Assembly (NCBI RefSeq): GCF_002946835.1
Contig: NZ_CP026652.1
Coordinates: 4,650,001 to 4,714,000, forward strand
DNA: 64,000 nucleotides
Source of the DNA: Streptomyces dengpaensis
GTDB taxonomy: Bacteria; Actinomycetota; Actinomycetes; Streptomycetales; Streptomycetaceae
Direction: 5' to 3'
Part shown: positions 17,343-26,120 of the stretch, piece by piece
Layout of the letters: every line of letters begins with the position of its first letter
How positions within the stretch are numbered: the stretch's first letter is position 1
Made by a program: the position numbers and the translations under genes
Notes under the pieces: generated by a model
Told to the model about the DNA's origin: nothing
What the model saw: only the letters and a program-made list of their open reading frames with translations
Database searches by the model: none

Positions 17343-18932
17343 TCACAGCGCCTGCGGGAACGTGAAGAAGCGGTTCGGGTCGTACTGCCGCTTCAGCGCC
17401 GTGAGGCGGGTGGCCGCGTCGCCGTAGTACGCCTTGCGCCAGTCGGTGAGGGTCGGGTCGGTGTAGTTCTGGTAGGCGGCGCCCGAGGCGTAGCGGGACA
17501 TGGCGGTGTGCGCGGTGGTCAGCCAGGACTGCGCGGTGGTGCCGGAGGTGCCCGCCTGCCAGGCGGCGATGTACTGGGCGAGCATCCGGGAGCGGCGGTG
17601 CACGAACGCCGTCGCGGTCGGCGAGACGCGGTTGACCGCGCCGCCCAGGGCGGTGAGCTGGATGCTGCCCGATCCGCCGCGGACCGATGACATCTGGTTC
17701 AGGAGTGTCTGGATGCCGGCCGCCGGGATCGAGCGGTCGAAGAAGTCCGAGCGGGCCGTGTAGGTCTCGCGGCCGAGGGCGCCCTGCGGGGAGCGGCCGG
17801 GCGTGGACCCGGGCAGGTGGCACTGGGCGTCGGTCGAGAAGGAGGAGCAGCCCGCGTACACCTCCATCGAGTCCTCGTACGAGCGCTTCTTGAGGGAGAC
17901 GCTGCGCGCGGGGGCGCCGACCTTGTCGGCCAGGCGGTCCACGGCGTTCTGGAGTTCGCCGTAGGTGCCCAGGGAGAACGCGGCGATGGAGACCGTCGGG
18001 GTGCCGCCGGGCGCGTTCGCGAGGTGGCATGACGACCAGAGCTCGTCCGGCTGGCTCGGACCCCACTCCTGCCAGGCCTTCACCACGGCGGCGGCCTTCG
18101 CCCAGGGCCAGGTCAGGTACGCGGTGACGGCCTGCGGGGCCGGGTGGGTCCGGAAGCGCAGCTCGGTGACGACGCCGAAGTTTCCGTTGCCGGCGCCGCG
18201 CAGGGCCCAGAAGAGGTCCTTGTTGTCGGTGGCGTTCGCGGTGAGCTGTTTTCCGTCCGCCGTGATCAGGGTCGCCTGGGTGAGGCTGTCGCAGGTCAGG
18301 CCGTACGCCCGGGATGCGACGCCGTGGCCGCCGCCGAGGGTCAGGCCGGAGACGCCGACCGTGGGGCAGGAACCGGCGGGGACGGTGACGCCCTTGGCGG
18401 CGAGGGCACGGTAGACGTCGATCAGCTTGGAACCGGCGCCGACGACCGCCTCGTTCGCGGACGCCCGGATCTTGTTCAGCTTGGAGACGTCGATGACCAG
18501 GCGGCCGTTGCCGGAGGACCAGCCCGCGTACGAGTGGCCGCCGTTGCGGATGGACACCTTGATGTCGTGGGCGCGGGCGTAGGCCAGGGTGGTGCGGATG
18601 TCGTCGGCGTGGGCGACGTACGCGACCGCGGCGGGCTGCAGGTTGTCGAAGCGAGTGTTGTACAGCTGGCGGGCTGATGACCAGGTGGGGGCGCCTGGGC
18701 GGATCAGGGTGCCGTCCAGTTGGCCGGCCAGGGCGGTCCAGTTCGCGGGGGCGCGGGAGCTGGTGGGGGCCGTGCGTAGGGGTGTGCCTGGCGTTTTGGT
18801 GGTGCCGGTGTTGCTGCCGCCGCTGCCGGTGCTGCCGCCGCTACCGGTGTTGCTGGCGGTGCCGCCGGTGCATGCCGCTGTTGTTGCCGCTAGTGCGGCG
18901 GTTGCTCCGCCGATGAACGTCCGCCGTTGCAT
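17343..18932 (-). CDS. Secreted FAD-binding oxidoreductase (BBE type), Tat lipoprotein
   Basis: A 529-residue oxidoreductase of the PCMH/berberine-bridge type. The N terminus has a twin-arginine motif (QRRTFIGGATAALAAT) followed by a lipobox-like AAC, so it is probably exported folded and lipid-anchored. A Ser/Gly/Thr linker follows. The FAD-binding part includes VSIRNGGHSYAGWSSGNGRL (flavin-linking His in GGHS) and TVGVSGLTLGGGHG. The C-terminal end YDPNRFFTFPQAL is typical of the BBE domain. The ATG follows GGGGAGG. The substrate (sugar, alkaloid or phenolic) is unknown. Confidence 0.9.
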   Translation of the reverse strand: MQRRTFIGGATAALAATTAACTGGTASNTGSGGSTGSGGSNTGTTKTPGTPLRTAPTSSRAPANWTALAGQLDGTLIRPGAPTWSSARQLYNTRFDNLQPAAVAYVAHADDIRTTLAYARAHDIKVSIRNGGHSYAGWSSGNGRLVIDVSKLNKIRASANEAVVGAGSKLIDVYRALAAKGVTVPAGSCPTVGVSGLTLGGGHGVASRAYGLTCDSLTQATLITADGKQLTANATDNKDLFWALRGAGNGNFGVVTELRFRTHPAPQAVTAYLTWPWAKAAAVVKAWQEWGPSQPDELWSSCHLANAPGGTPTVSIAAFSLGTYGELQNAVDRLADKVGAPARSVSLKKRSYEDSMEVYAGCSSFSTDAQCHLPGSTPGRSPQGALGRETYTARSDFFDRSIPAAGIQTLLNQMSSVRGGSGSIQLTALGGAVNRVSPTATAFVHRRSRMLAQYIAAWQAGTSGTTAQSWLTTAHTAMSRYASGAAYQNYTDPTLTDWRKAYYGDAATRLTALKRQYDPNRFFTFPQAL

Positions 18933-19011
18933 GTGTGCCTCCCCTGGGTTCCGTGGAACGAGACGAGGCCTGGGGGCCGGGGGTTCCATCGGCGGGGCAG
19001 AGAACGGTTTT

Positions 19012-19114
19012 TCGCCCCCTCCGCCCTTACCCGTCCCGTATCTGGGGGCTCTGCCCCCCCAGGCCCCCCCGTATCGCGCTTCGCGCTCGTCCTCAAGCGC
19101 CGGACGGGCTAAAA
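19012..19114. repeat. Dispersed intergenic element, copy 1
   Basis: A GC-rich block running CCCCCTCCGCCCTTACCCGT, CCCGTATCTGGGGGCTCTGC, then a C-run, CGCGCTTCGCGCTCGTCCTC and ending CGCCGGACGGGCTAAAA. Two more copies lie at 22885-22988 and 55691-55862, all in intergenic gaps. Elements of this kind are common between Streptomyces genes. The rest of the gap up to 19404 holds no clear gene. Confidence 0.85.
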
Positions 19115-19404
19115 CCTTCCGGCCGGCTGGACACCGTGGCCCTTCGCGTCCGTGCGGGCCAGGCTTCTGGCTCGGCGGGCCGGGCCTCTCCAGCCGCAGG
19201 TGCAGCGGGCCAGGCAGAAGGGGCCCTGCTCGACCGTCGACGTGAGGTGTTCCTGGGGAGAGTTGGTCTCGTCCTGGTGCGGCACATTGACAACGTTACC
19301 CAAGGCAAGTGAACGGGACGGCGTCGCGTGACGGGCGCCCCTACTCGTCGTTAACCGGAACGACAGGGAGGGCCCAGGACGGACCGGCTGGGGGTCGGCA
19401 GGCG

Positions 19405-20250
19405 ATGGTGGCGCAGGTGGCGCGGGAGGAAGAGCGGGCTGGGCGAGGCGTCGTCGTCGCCCTCACGGCGGGGCTCATGATCTGTGTCGCCGGGTGCGCG
19501 GGCGGTGGGGCCGCCGCCGAGGACGCCCGCCCCGGTGCCGACCCTGTCGAGGTGATGCACCATGCCGCCGCCACGCTGGAGCGCGCGGGCAGCGCGAAGG
19601 CCCGTACGTCCATGGAGATGGCCACGGGCGGGACCCGGGTCACCATCCGGGGGCAGGGCGTGTACGACTTCAGGAAGCAGACGGGGCAGCTGAAAGTCCT
19701 GCTGCCGCAGGATCCCGCCGGTACGGACGAGCACCGGCCCATTACCGAACTCCTCGCCCCTGGCGCCCTGTACATGAAGAACCGCGGCGCCGGTGTCCCC
19801 GCCGACAAGTGGGTCCGCGTCGACACGGCCGGTCTCTCCGACGGGAACCTGGTGACGGGCGGCGCCACCGACCCGTACGCGGCGGCCGAGGTGCTGCGCG
19901 GAGCGCGGACGGCGACGTATGTGGGGAAGACCGAGGTGGCCGGTACTCCGGTGCGGCACTATCGCGGCACCGCCGATCTGGACCTTGCCGCCAAGAGTGC
20001 GTCGAAGGAGCAGCGGCCGGCGCTGAAGGCGGCGGCGAAAGGGTTCGCCACCGCCGAGGTGCCGTTCGACGCCTACCTCGACGACCAGGGGCGGCTGCGC
20101 AAGGTCCGCCACCGGTTCAGCTTCGTCAACGGGCAGCAGAAGGGCACTGTCGCGGTCGCCTCGACGACCTTGCTGTACGACTTCGGGGTCCCCGCCGACG
20201 TACGCCTTCCGGAATCCCGGGACATCTACGCCGGGAAGATCGCGGAATAG
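19405..20250 (+). CDS. LppX/LprG-like lipoprotein
   Basis: A 281-residue exported lipoprotein: signal peptide VVVALTAGLMICVAG ending in the lipobox VAGC (about residue 30), then a beta-rich domain. The spacing of repeating strands (ITELLAPGALYMKNRG, VRVDTAGL, VRHYRGTADL, VPFDAYLDDQGRLRKVRHRF) resembles the LppX/LprAFG lipid-carrier fold, but function is not established. I chose the ATG at 19405; the frame extends to 19309 but that part looks non-coding. Confidence 0.8.
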   Translation: MVAQVAREEERAGRGVVVALTAGLMICVAGCAGGGAAAEDARPGADPVEVMHHAAATLERAGSAKARTSMEMATGGTRVTIRGQGVYDFRKQTGQLKVLLPQDPAGTDEHRPITELLAPGALYMKNRGAGVPADKWVRVDTAGLSDGNLVTGGATDPYAAAEVLRGARTATYVGKTEVAGTPVRHYRGTADLDLAAKSASKEQRPALKAAAKGFATAEVPFDAYLDDQGRLRKVRHRFSFVNGQQKGTVAVASTTLLYDFGVPADVRLPESRDIYAGKIAE

Positions 20251-20371
20251 GCGGCGAGAAGGAGGGGAGTCGAGTAGGAGGAGTTGGGGGGCCGGAAATG
20301 GCCCTTCCGTGCCATGCGCGGTGTGTAGGCCGCTCCCTACTCTAGGAAGTCGGTGACGGCAGGAAGAGGTG

Positions 20372-20557
20372 ATGCGCGTGGCTCCGGTCGGCGGTACGGC
20401 AGTTCAGGACCACGTGGCCCTCGCCGAGATCGAGCTGTGCGGCGATCTGATCATCGCGGCCTCGGCCGCCCACGAGGACCGGCTCAGCCTGGAGAGCATC
20501 GACGAGGTGCTGAAAGTGGCCGAAGAACGTGCCCATGAGCGGGATGCGGAGGACTAG
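20372..20557 (+). CDS. Small conserved protein of unknown function
   Basis: A 61-residue acidic protein with a central LAEIELCGDLIIAASAAHED segment and a charged C-terminal helix. I recognise no domain. GGAAGAGG lies just upstream; starts at 20369 (GTG), 20372 (ATG) and 20378 (GTG) are all in frame. Codon bias is good. It stands alone between the lipoprotein gene and csoR. Confidence 0.72.
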   Translation: MRVAPVGGTAVQDHVALAEIELCGDLIIAASAAHEDRLSLESIDEVLKVAEERAHERDAED

Positions 20558-20666
20558 GCCTGCTCCCGTTTCCGCTCCCGCTCCCCTGAGACCCCGGCGT
20601 GGCCCGGTCCCCGCCACGCCCTGCCTCGCGTACGCCCCCGCCGTCATCTGACGTACGCCGCCGTCG

Positions 20667-21023
20667 TCACGTACGCAGCAGGCGGCCGATCGCCTTGGTC
20701 GCTTCCTCCACCTTCGCGTCGATCTCGCCGCCGCCCTTGAGGGCCGCGTCCGCGACGCAGTGGCGCAGGTGCTCCTCCAGGAGCTGGAGGGCGAAGGACT
20801 GCAGGGCCTTTGTGGAGGCGGAGACCTGGGTGAGTATGTCGATGCAGTAGACGTCCTCGTCGACCATGCGCTGCAGGCCGCGGATCTGGCCCTCGATACG
20901 GCGCAGGCGCTTGAGGTGCTCGTCCTTCTGCTTGTGGTAGCCGTGGATGCCGCGGTCGTGGTCGGTGACGATTTCCTGCGCTTCGTCGGAGGCTGTCGCC
21001 GCGTCGGCCTCGGTGGTCGTCAT
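20667..21023 (-). CDS. csoR: CsoR family copper-sensing repressor
   Basis: A 118-residue all-helical repressor. The Cu(I) site Cys60, His85, Cys89 is complete (DEDVYCIDIL and LLEEHLRHCVAD), with the same 25- and 4-residue spacing as known CsoR proteins. Without copper it should bind its operator, and Cu(I) should release it. A palindrome 19 bp upstream of its ATG matches a CsoR box, so it represses itself; the copper ATPase/chaperone genes it would also control are not in the window. Confidence 0.93.
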   Translation of the reverse strand: MTTTEADAATASDEAQEIVTDHDRGIHGYHKQKDEHLKRLRRIEGQIRGLQRMVDEDVYCIDILTQVSASTKALQSFALQLLEEHLRHCVADAALKGGGEIDAKVEEATKAIGRLLRT

Positions 21024-21042
21024 CGCGTCCTCCCGCTAACTG

Positions 21043-21059
21043 ATACCCCTGGTGGGTAT
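21043..21059. promoter_or_regulatory. CsoR operator
   Basis: ATACCCCTGGTGGGTAT, an inverted repeat with the G/C tracts flanked by TA/TAT that mark CsoR boxes. It sits 19-36 bp upstream of the csoR ATG on the leftward strand. Assignment is by motif and position. Confidence 0.85.
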
Positions 21060-21226
21060 ATGATATCGGACTTTGCTGGGTATGGAGCCCTTGCTCGATG
21101 CCAGGACCGGACCCTGTGCTGATCACTGTGCTTCATGGGCGACACTGGGGGACGGCCCATTAGCCGTGGCCGGATGATGCGCCTAGCATCAGCCTGACCG
21201 AAACCGAAGCACCCCGAGGAACCCAC

Positions 21227-21847
21227 GTGCGCTTTCGTCTGACCCCCAGGGAGACGAGCTTCTACGACATGTTTTCCGCATCCGCGGACAACATCGTCAC
21301 GGGCTCGAAACTCCTTATGGAACTGCTCGGGGCGGACGCCTCCGGCCGGACCGAGATCGCAGAGCGTATGCGGGCCGCGGAACACGCTGGTGACGACGCC
21401 ACACACGCGATCTTCCACCAGTTGAACTCCTCGTTCATCACGCCGTTCGACCGCGAGGACATCTACAAGCTTGCCTCGTCCCTCGACGACATCATGGACT
21501 TCATGGAGGAGGCCGTCGACCTGGTGGTCCTCTACAACGTCGAGGAACTGCCCAAGGGCGTCGAGCAGCAGATCGAGGTGCTGGCGCGGGCCGCCGACCT
21601 GACGGCCGAGGCCATGCCGAACCTCCGCACGATGGACAACCTCACCGAGTACTGGATCGAGGTCAACCGGCTGGAGAACCAGGCCGACCAGATCCACAGA
21701 AAGCTTTTGGCCTACCTCTTCAACGGTAAGTACGACGCCATCGAGGTGCTCAAGCTCAAGCAGATCGTGGACGTGCTGGAAGAAGCCGCCGACGCGTTCG
21801 AGCATGTGGCGAACACGGTGGAGACCATCGCCGTCAAGGAGTCCTGA
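21227..21847 (+). CDS. DUF47 family PhoU-like protein, Pit partner
   Basis: A 206-residue PhoU-like helical bundle (DUF47). It has the E/D-rich metal-binding helices AAEHAGDDATHAIFHQLNSS and FDREDIYKLASSLDDIMDFM, and a second half repeating this pattern (NRLENQADQIHRKLL). Such proteins are encoded with Pit transporters and tune their activity. The GTG follows GAGGAA. The pit gene starts 6 bp after its stop. Confidence 0.92.
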   Translation: MRFRLTPRETSFYDMFSASADNIVTGSKLLMELLGADASGRTEIAERMRAAEHAGDDATHAIFHQLNSSFITPFDREDIYKLASSLDDIMDFMEEAVDLVVLYNVEELPKGVEQQIEVLARAADLTAEAMPNLRTMDNLTEYWIEVNRLENQADQIHRKLLAYLFNGKYDAIEVLKLKQIVDVLEEAADAFEHVANTVETIAVKES

Positions 21848-21853
21848 GGCTTC

Positions 21854-22852
21854 GTGGACACCTTTGCGCTGATCGTGACCATTGGCGTCGCGCTCGGATT
21901 TACGTACACGAACGGCTTCCACGACTCGGCGAACGCGATCGCCACGTCCGTGTCCACGCGGGCACTCACTCCGCGGGCCGCGCTGGTGATGGCCGCGGTG
22001 ATGAATCTCGCCGGCGCCTTCCTGGGGAGCGGGGTCGCCAAGACCGTCAGTGAGGGACTGATCCAGACACCCGAAGGCTCGAAGGGGATGGGGATCCTCT
22101 TCGCGGCGCTGGTGGGGGCTATTACCTGGAATCTCATTACGTGGTACTTCGGGTTGCCTTCGTCGTCCTCGCACGCGCTGTTCGGCGGCATGGTGGGGGC
22201 GGCGCTCGCGGGCGGGACGACCGTGTACTGGCACGGGGTGATCGACAAGATCATCATTCCGATGTTCCTGTCGCCTCTGGTCGGTCTGATCGTCGGCTAT
22301 CTGGTGATGTGCGCGATCATGTGGATCTTCCGGCGGGCCAATCCCCACAAGGCCAAGCGGGGGTTCCGGATAGCCCAGACCGTGTCGGCGGCCGGGATGG
22401 CGCTCGGGCATGGTCTTCAGGACGCGCAGAAGACAATGGGCATCGTGGTGATGGCGCTGGTCATCGCCGATGTCGAGGACTACGGCGACCCGATTCCGGT
22501 GTGGGTGAAGATCGCCTGCGCCGTGATGCTGTCGCTGGGGACGTACGCCGGTGGCTGGCGGATCATGCGGACGCTGGGGCGGAAGATCATTGAGCTTGAT
22601 CCGCCGCAGGGGTTCGCTGCCGAGACGACGGGGGCGTCGATCATGTTCACCACCGCGTTTCTGTTCAAGGCGCCGATTTCTACGACGCATGTCATCACGT
22701 CCGCGATCATGGGTGTGGGGGCGACCAAGCGGGTGAACGCGGTGCGGTGGGGGGTTGCCAAGAACATCGTTCTTGGCTGGTTCATTACGATGCCGGCGGC
22801 TGCGGTGGTGGCTGCCGCCAGCTTCTGGGTTGTGAATCTGGCGTTTCTGTAG
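21854..22852 (+). CDS. pitH: Low-affinity inorganic phosphate transporter (Pit family)
   Basis: A 332-residue transporter with about ten helices. Both copies of the PiT signature are present: FTYTNGFHDSANAIATSVST near the N terminus, and a later LGHGLQDAQKTMGIV plus FKAPISTTHVITSAIMGVG. It probably imports metal-phosphate with protons. It is convergent with pstB across paired terminator hairpins; its SCO equivalent is, as I recall, pitH1. Confidence 0.93.
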   Translation: MDTFALIVTIGVALGFTYTNGFHDSANAIATSVSTRALTPRAALVMAAVMNLAGAFLGSGVAKTVSEGLIQTPEGSKGMGILFAALVGAITWNLITWYFGLPSSSSHALFGGMVGAALAGGTTVYWHGVIDKIIIPMFLSPLVGLIVGYLVMCAIMWIFRRANPHKAKRGFRIAQTVSAAGMALGHGLQDAQKTMGIVVMALVIADVEDYGDPIPVWVKIACAVMLSLGTYAGGWRIMRTLGRKIIELDPPQGFAAETTGASIMFTTAFLFKAPISTTHVITSAIMGVGATKRVNAVRWGVAKNIVLGWFITMPAAAVVAAASFWVVNLAFL

Positions 22853-22884
22853 GGGCGGCCGTGGGGGCTGAGGTCCGCGCGGGT

Positions 22885-22988
22885 TTCGCCTCCTCCGCCC
22901 CTGCCCGTCCCGTATCTGGAGGGCTTTGCCCCCCAGGCCCCCCTTGTCGCGCTTCGCGCTTGTCCTCAAACGCCGGACGGGCTACAAC
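22885..22988. repeat. Dispersed intergenic element, copy 2
   Basis: Same order of blocks as the copy at 19012: CCTCCGCCCCTGCCCGTCCC, GTATCTGGAGGGC, GCGCTTCGCGCTTGTCCTCA and CGCCGGACGGGCT. The copies differ at many single positions, so they are old or under relaxed constraint. Confidence 0.83.
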
Positions 22989-22999
22989 ACCCCGACAAA

Positions 23000-23077
23000 A
23001 CGAGCGGGCCCGCCCCCGGGAGCCAGGGGCGGGCCCTTCTCGTCCTCGCGGTGGCACCGCCATGCAGCACCGCGAGG
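23000..23077. terminator. Paired terminator hairpins between pit and pstB
   Basis: Two inverted repeats: GGGCCCGCCCC / GGGGCGGGCCC at 23006-23036, with outer ACGAG/CTCGT arms, and CCTCGCGGTG / CACCGCGAGG at 23044-23077. They separate convergent genes and can stop transcription from both sides. Confidence 0.85.
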
Positions 23078-23095
23078 GGTATGGGGGACGACGGT

Positions 23096-23872
23096 TTAGC
23101 CGAAGCGGCCCGAGATGTAGTCCTCCGTCGCCTGGACCGACGGGTTGGAGAAGATGCGCTCCGTGTCGTCGATCTCGATGAGCTTGCCGGGCTGGCCGAC
23201 CGCGGCCAGGTTGAAGAACGCGGTGCGGTCGGAGACGCGGGCGGCCTGCTGCATGTTGTGCGTCACGATGACGATCGTGAACTGATCCTTGAGCTCACCG
23301 ATCAGGTCCTCGATGGCGAGGGTCGAGATCGGGTCAAGCGCCGAGCAGGGCTCGTCCATGAGGAGGACCTTCGGCTCGACGGCGATCGCCCGCGCGATGC
23401 ACAGCCGCTGCTGCTGACCACCGGAAAGACCCGAGCCCGGCTTGTTCAGGCGGTCCTTGACCTCGTTCCAGAGGTTCGCGCCCTTGAGGGACTTCTCGAC
23501 GATGTCGTCCAGCTGGGACTTCTTGTACGAGCCGTTGAGCCTCAGGCCGGCCGCCACGTTGTCGTACACCGACATGGTGGGGAACGGGTTCGGCCGCTGG
23601 AAGACCATGCCGACCTCGCGCCGCACGGCCACCGGGTCGACCCCGGTGCCGTACAGGTTCTCGTCGTCGAGCATGACCTTGCCCTCGACCCGGCCGCCCG
23701 GCGTGACCTCGTGCATGCGGTTGAGCGTGCGCAGGAACGTGGACTTGCCGCAGCCGGACGGGCCGATGAAGGCCGTCACGGAGCGGGGTTCGACGGTCAT
23801 CGAGATGTCCTCGATGGCCCGGAAGGAGCCGTAGTAGGCGCTGAGGCCGCTGACATCAATGCGCTTGGCCAT
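23096..23872 (-). CDS. pstB: Phosphate ABC transporter ATP-binding protein
   Basis: A 258-residue ABC ATPase that energises high-affinity phosphate import. Walker A is GPSGCGKST, the signature is [14 protein letters not shown], Walker B is [13 protein letters not shown] and the switch histidine lies in VIVTHNM. Full length for PstB. It is the last gene of pstSCAB, 50 bp after pstA. Confidence 0.97.
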   Translation of the reverse strand: MAKRIDVSGLSAYYGSFRAIEDISMTVEPRSVTAFIGPSGCGKSTFLRTLNRMHEVTPGGRVEGKVMLDDENLYGTGVDPVAVRREVGMVFQRPNPFPTMSVYDNVAAGLRLNGSYKKSQLDDIVEKSLKGANLWNEVKDRLNKPGSGLSGGQQQRLCIARAIAVEPKVLLMDEPCSALDPISTLAIEDLIGELKDQFTIVIVTHNMQQAARVSDRTAFFNLAAVGQPGKLIEIDDTERIFSNPSVQATEDYISGRFG

Positions 23873-23922
23873 TTGAATCACTGCTTCTTTCACACAAGGG
23901 GTACTGGTCGCTGATGGCCGCG

Positions 23923-24984
23923 TCAGCGACCAGTCTTGGGGGCCTTCCAGCGGGCGATGCCGCGGGCCGCCAGGTTCAGGATCATGATGAACGCGATGAG
24001 GGTGAGTGCCGCCGCCCAGGCGCGGTCGTAGGCCGCACCGGCTCCGCCGCTCTGCGAGTACTGCAGGTAGATGTACACCGGCAGCGAAGCCTGCGGGTCG
24101 GAGAACGGGTTGCTGTTGATGAAGTTCGTGACCCACACCAGCAGCAGCACCGGCGCGGTCTCACCGGCGATACGGGCGACCGCGAGCATCACACCGGTGG
24201 TGATACCGCCGATGGAGGTCGGTACAACCACCTTCACGATGGTCCGCCACTTCGGCACGCCCAGGGCCAGCGAGGCCTCGCGCAGCTCGTTGGGGACGAG
24301 CTTGAGCATCTCCTCGGTGGAGCGGACGATGATCGGCAGCATCAGAATGGTCAGGGCCATCGAGCCGGCGAAGCCGGAGTAGCCCATGCCCAGGATGACG
24401 ATCCAGAGGCTGAGGATGAACAGGCCCGCGACGATCGACGGGATGCCCGTCATGACGTCGACGAAGAAGGTGACGGCCTTGGCGAGCTTGCCGCGGCCGT
24501 ACTCGACCAGGTAGATGGCGGTCAGCACACCGATCGGCACGGAGATCACGGTAGCGATGCCGACCTGCTCCAGGGTGCCGAGGATGGCGTGGTAGATGCC
24601 GCCGCCGGGCTCGGAGTCGGAGACCAGGCCCATCGAGTGGGAGAGGAAGTATCCGTCGAGGACCTTCACACCGCGCTTGATCGTCTCGTAGACGAGGGAG
24701 GCCAGCGGGATGACCGCGAGGATGAAGGCGACCCAGATCAGACTGGTGGCCACGCGGTCCTTGCCCTGCCGGGAGCCCTCGACGCGCGCGGCGATGGCGT
24801 ACGTACCGAGGACGTACAGGGCCGCGGCGATCAGGGCCCACTGGATGCTGCTCTGCAGCCCGGCCGCGGCGCTGATGCCGATGCCGAGGGCGATGGAACC
24901 CGCGGCGGCGGCCAGCGAGAACCACTTGGGAAGGGAGGCACCCTGCAGGGTGCTCGGCTTGCGGAGCTGCGATGCGTGGCTCAT
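23923..24984 (-). CDS. pstA: Phosphate ABC transporter permease PstA
   Basis: A 353-residue permease with about eight helices. The EAA-like cytoplasmic loop [17 protein letters not shown], which contacts PstB, is at about residue 235. The first about 90 residues, carrying two extra helices, are longer than in enteric PstA, as usual in actinobacteria. Its ATG overlaps the pstC stop by 4 bp. Confidence 0.96.
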   Translation of the reverse strand: MSHASQLRKPSTLQGASLPKWFSLAAAAGSIALGIGISAAAGLQSSIQWALIAAALYVLGTYAIAARVEGSRQGKDRVATSLIWVAFILAVIPLASLVYETIKRGVKVLDGYFLSHSMGLVSDSEPGGGIYHAILGTLEQVGIATVISVPIGVLTAIYLVEYGRGKLAKAVTFFVDVMTGIPSIVAGLFILSLWIVILGMGYSGFAGSMALTILMLPIIVRSTEEMLKLVPNELREASLALGVPKWRTIVKVVVPTSIGGITTGVMLAVARIAGETAPVLLLVWVTNFINSNPFSDPQASLPVYIYLQYSQSGGAGAAYDRAWAAALTLIAFIMILNLAARGIARWKAPKTGR

Positions 24985-25985
24985 GCGTTGGCCCCCGAGA
25001 ATTCCTTGCGGCGGGCGATGATCAGGCGGGCCGTGCCGTTGACCAGCAGGGTGATCACGAACAGGACCAGGCCGGAGGCGATGAGGGCGTCACGGCCGTT
25101 CTCGGTGGCCTCGTTGAACTTGCTGGCGATGTTCTGGGCGAACGTACCGCCGCCCGGGTCGAGCAGGCTGGCGTTGATGTCGAAGGTCGGCGACAGGACC
25201 ATGGCGACGGCCATCGTCTCGCCGAGCGCGCGGCCGAGGCCGAGCATCGAGGCGGAGATCACGCCGGAGCGGCCGAAGGGCAGCACCGACATGCGGATGA
25301 CCTCCCAGCGCGTGGCGCCGAGGGCCAGCGCGGCCTCCTCGTGCATCTGCGGGACCTGCTTGAAGACCTCGCGGCTCACGTTGGTGATGATCGGAAGGAT
25401 CATGATCGCGAGCAGGATGCCGACGGTGAACAGCGCGCGCGGGGCTCCGCCGCTCCACTCGAAGATGCCGGTCCAGCCGAGGTATTCGTCCAGCCAGCCG
25501 TACAGACCGTCCAGGTTCGGCACGAGGACCATGACGCCCCACAGGCCGTACACGATGGACGGCACGGCGGCGAGCAGGTCGATCACGTACGCGATGGGAC
25601 CGCCCAGCCTGCGCGGGGAGTAGTGGGTGAGGAACAGCGCGATGCCGACGGCGATCGGGACGGCGATGGCCATCGCGATGACCGACGAGACGACGGTGCC
25701 GAAGGCGAGGACGGCGATGCCGAAGACCGGCGGGCTGCCGGTGGGGTTCCACTCGAAGGTGGTGAAGAAGTTGCCCTCGTCGTTGCTGAGCGCGTTGGCG
25801 GCGCGGAGGCTGAGGAACACGGCGATGGCCGCCATGACCACCAGCAGGAAGATGCCGGATCCGCGCGAAAGGCCGAGGAAGATGCGGTCTCCGGGGCGGG
25901 TCGCGCCGCGGGCCGCACGCTTCTGCTCGGCCGGGGAGGGCTGGGGCGAAGGGGGTGGTGTGGTCTTCTGTGTTGATATATCCAT
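24981..25985 (-). CDS. pstC: Phosphate ABC transporter permease PstC
   Basis: A 334-residue permease with six main helices and the loop EEAALALGATRWEVIRMSVL. The cytoplasmic N terminus is proline-rich. The ATG of MDISTQKT is preceded by GGAGACCCC; a longer frame to 26072 runs into the terminator-like hairpins and is rejected. Confidence 0.96.
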   Translation of the reverse strand: MDISTQKTTPPPSPQPSPAEQKRAARGATRPGDRIFLGLSRGSGIFLLVVMAAIAVFLSLRAANALSNDEGNFFTTFEWNPTGSPPVFGIAVLAFGTVVSSVIAMAIAVPIAVGIALFLTHYSPRRLGGPIAYVIDLLAAVPSIVYGLWGVMVLVPNLDGLYGWLDEYLGWTGIFEWSGGAPRALFTVGILLAIMILPIITNVSREVFKQVPQMHEEAALALGATRWEVIRMSVLPFGRSGVISASMLGLGRALGETMAVAMVLSPTFDINASLLDPGGGTFAQNIASKFNEATENGRDALIASGLVLFVITLLVNGTARLIIARRKEFSGANA

Positions 25986-26030
25986 CGGGGTCTCCGGTCT
26001 GCGGAGCCGTCGGTCGCGACGGCCCCAGGC

Positions 26031-26113
26031 GGAGCCGACGCCGGTCGGCGTCGGCTCCTGGCGGCGGTGCACCGGACGGTGCGGCCCACTTCCGTTCAGG
26101 GAGTGGGCCGCAC
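26031..26113 (-). terminator. Double hairpin between pstS and pstC (attenuating terminator)
   Basis: Two strong perfect stems: GTGCGGCCCACT / AGTGGGCCGCAC at 26079-26113, starting 8 bp past the pstS stop, and GGAGCCGACGCC / GGCGTCGGCTCC with a 4-nt loop at 26031-26058. They should cut most transcripts after pstS, giving excess binding protein over transporter, and may stabilise the pstS mRNA 3' end. Confidence 0.85.
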
Positions 26114-26120
26114 TCTCAGG

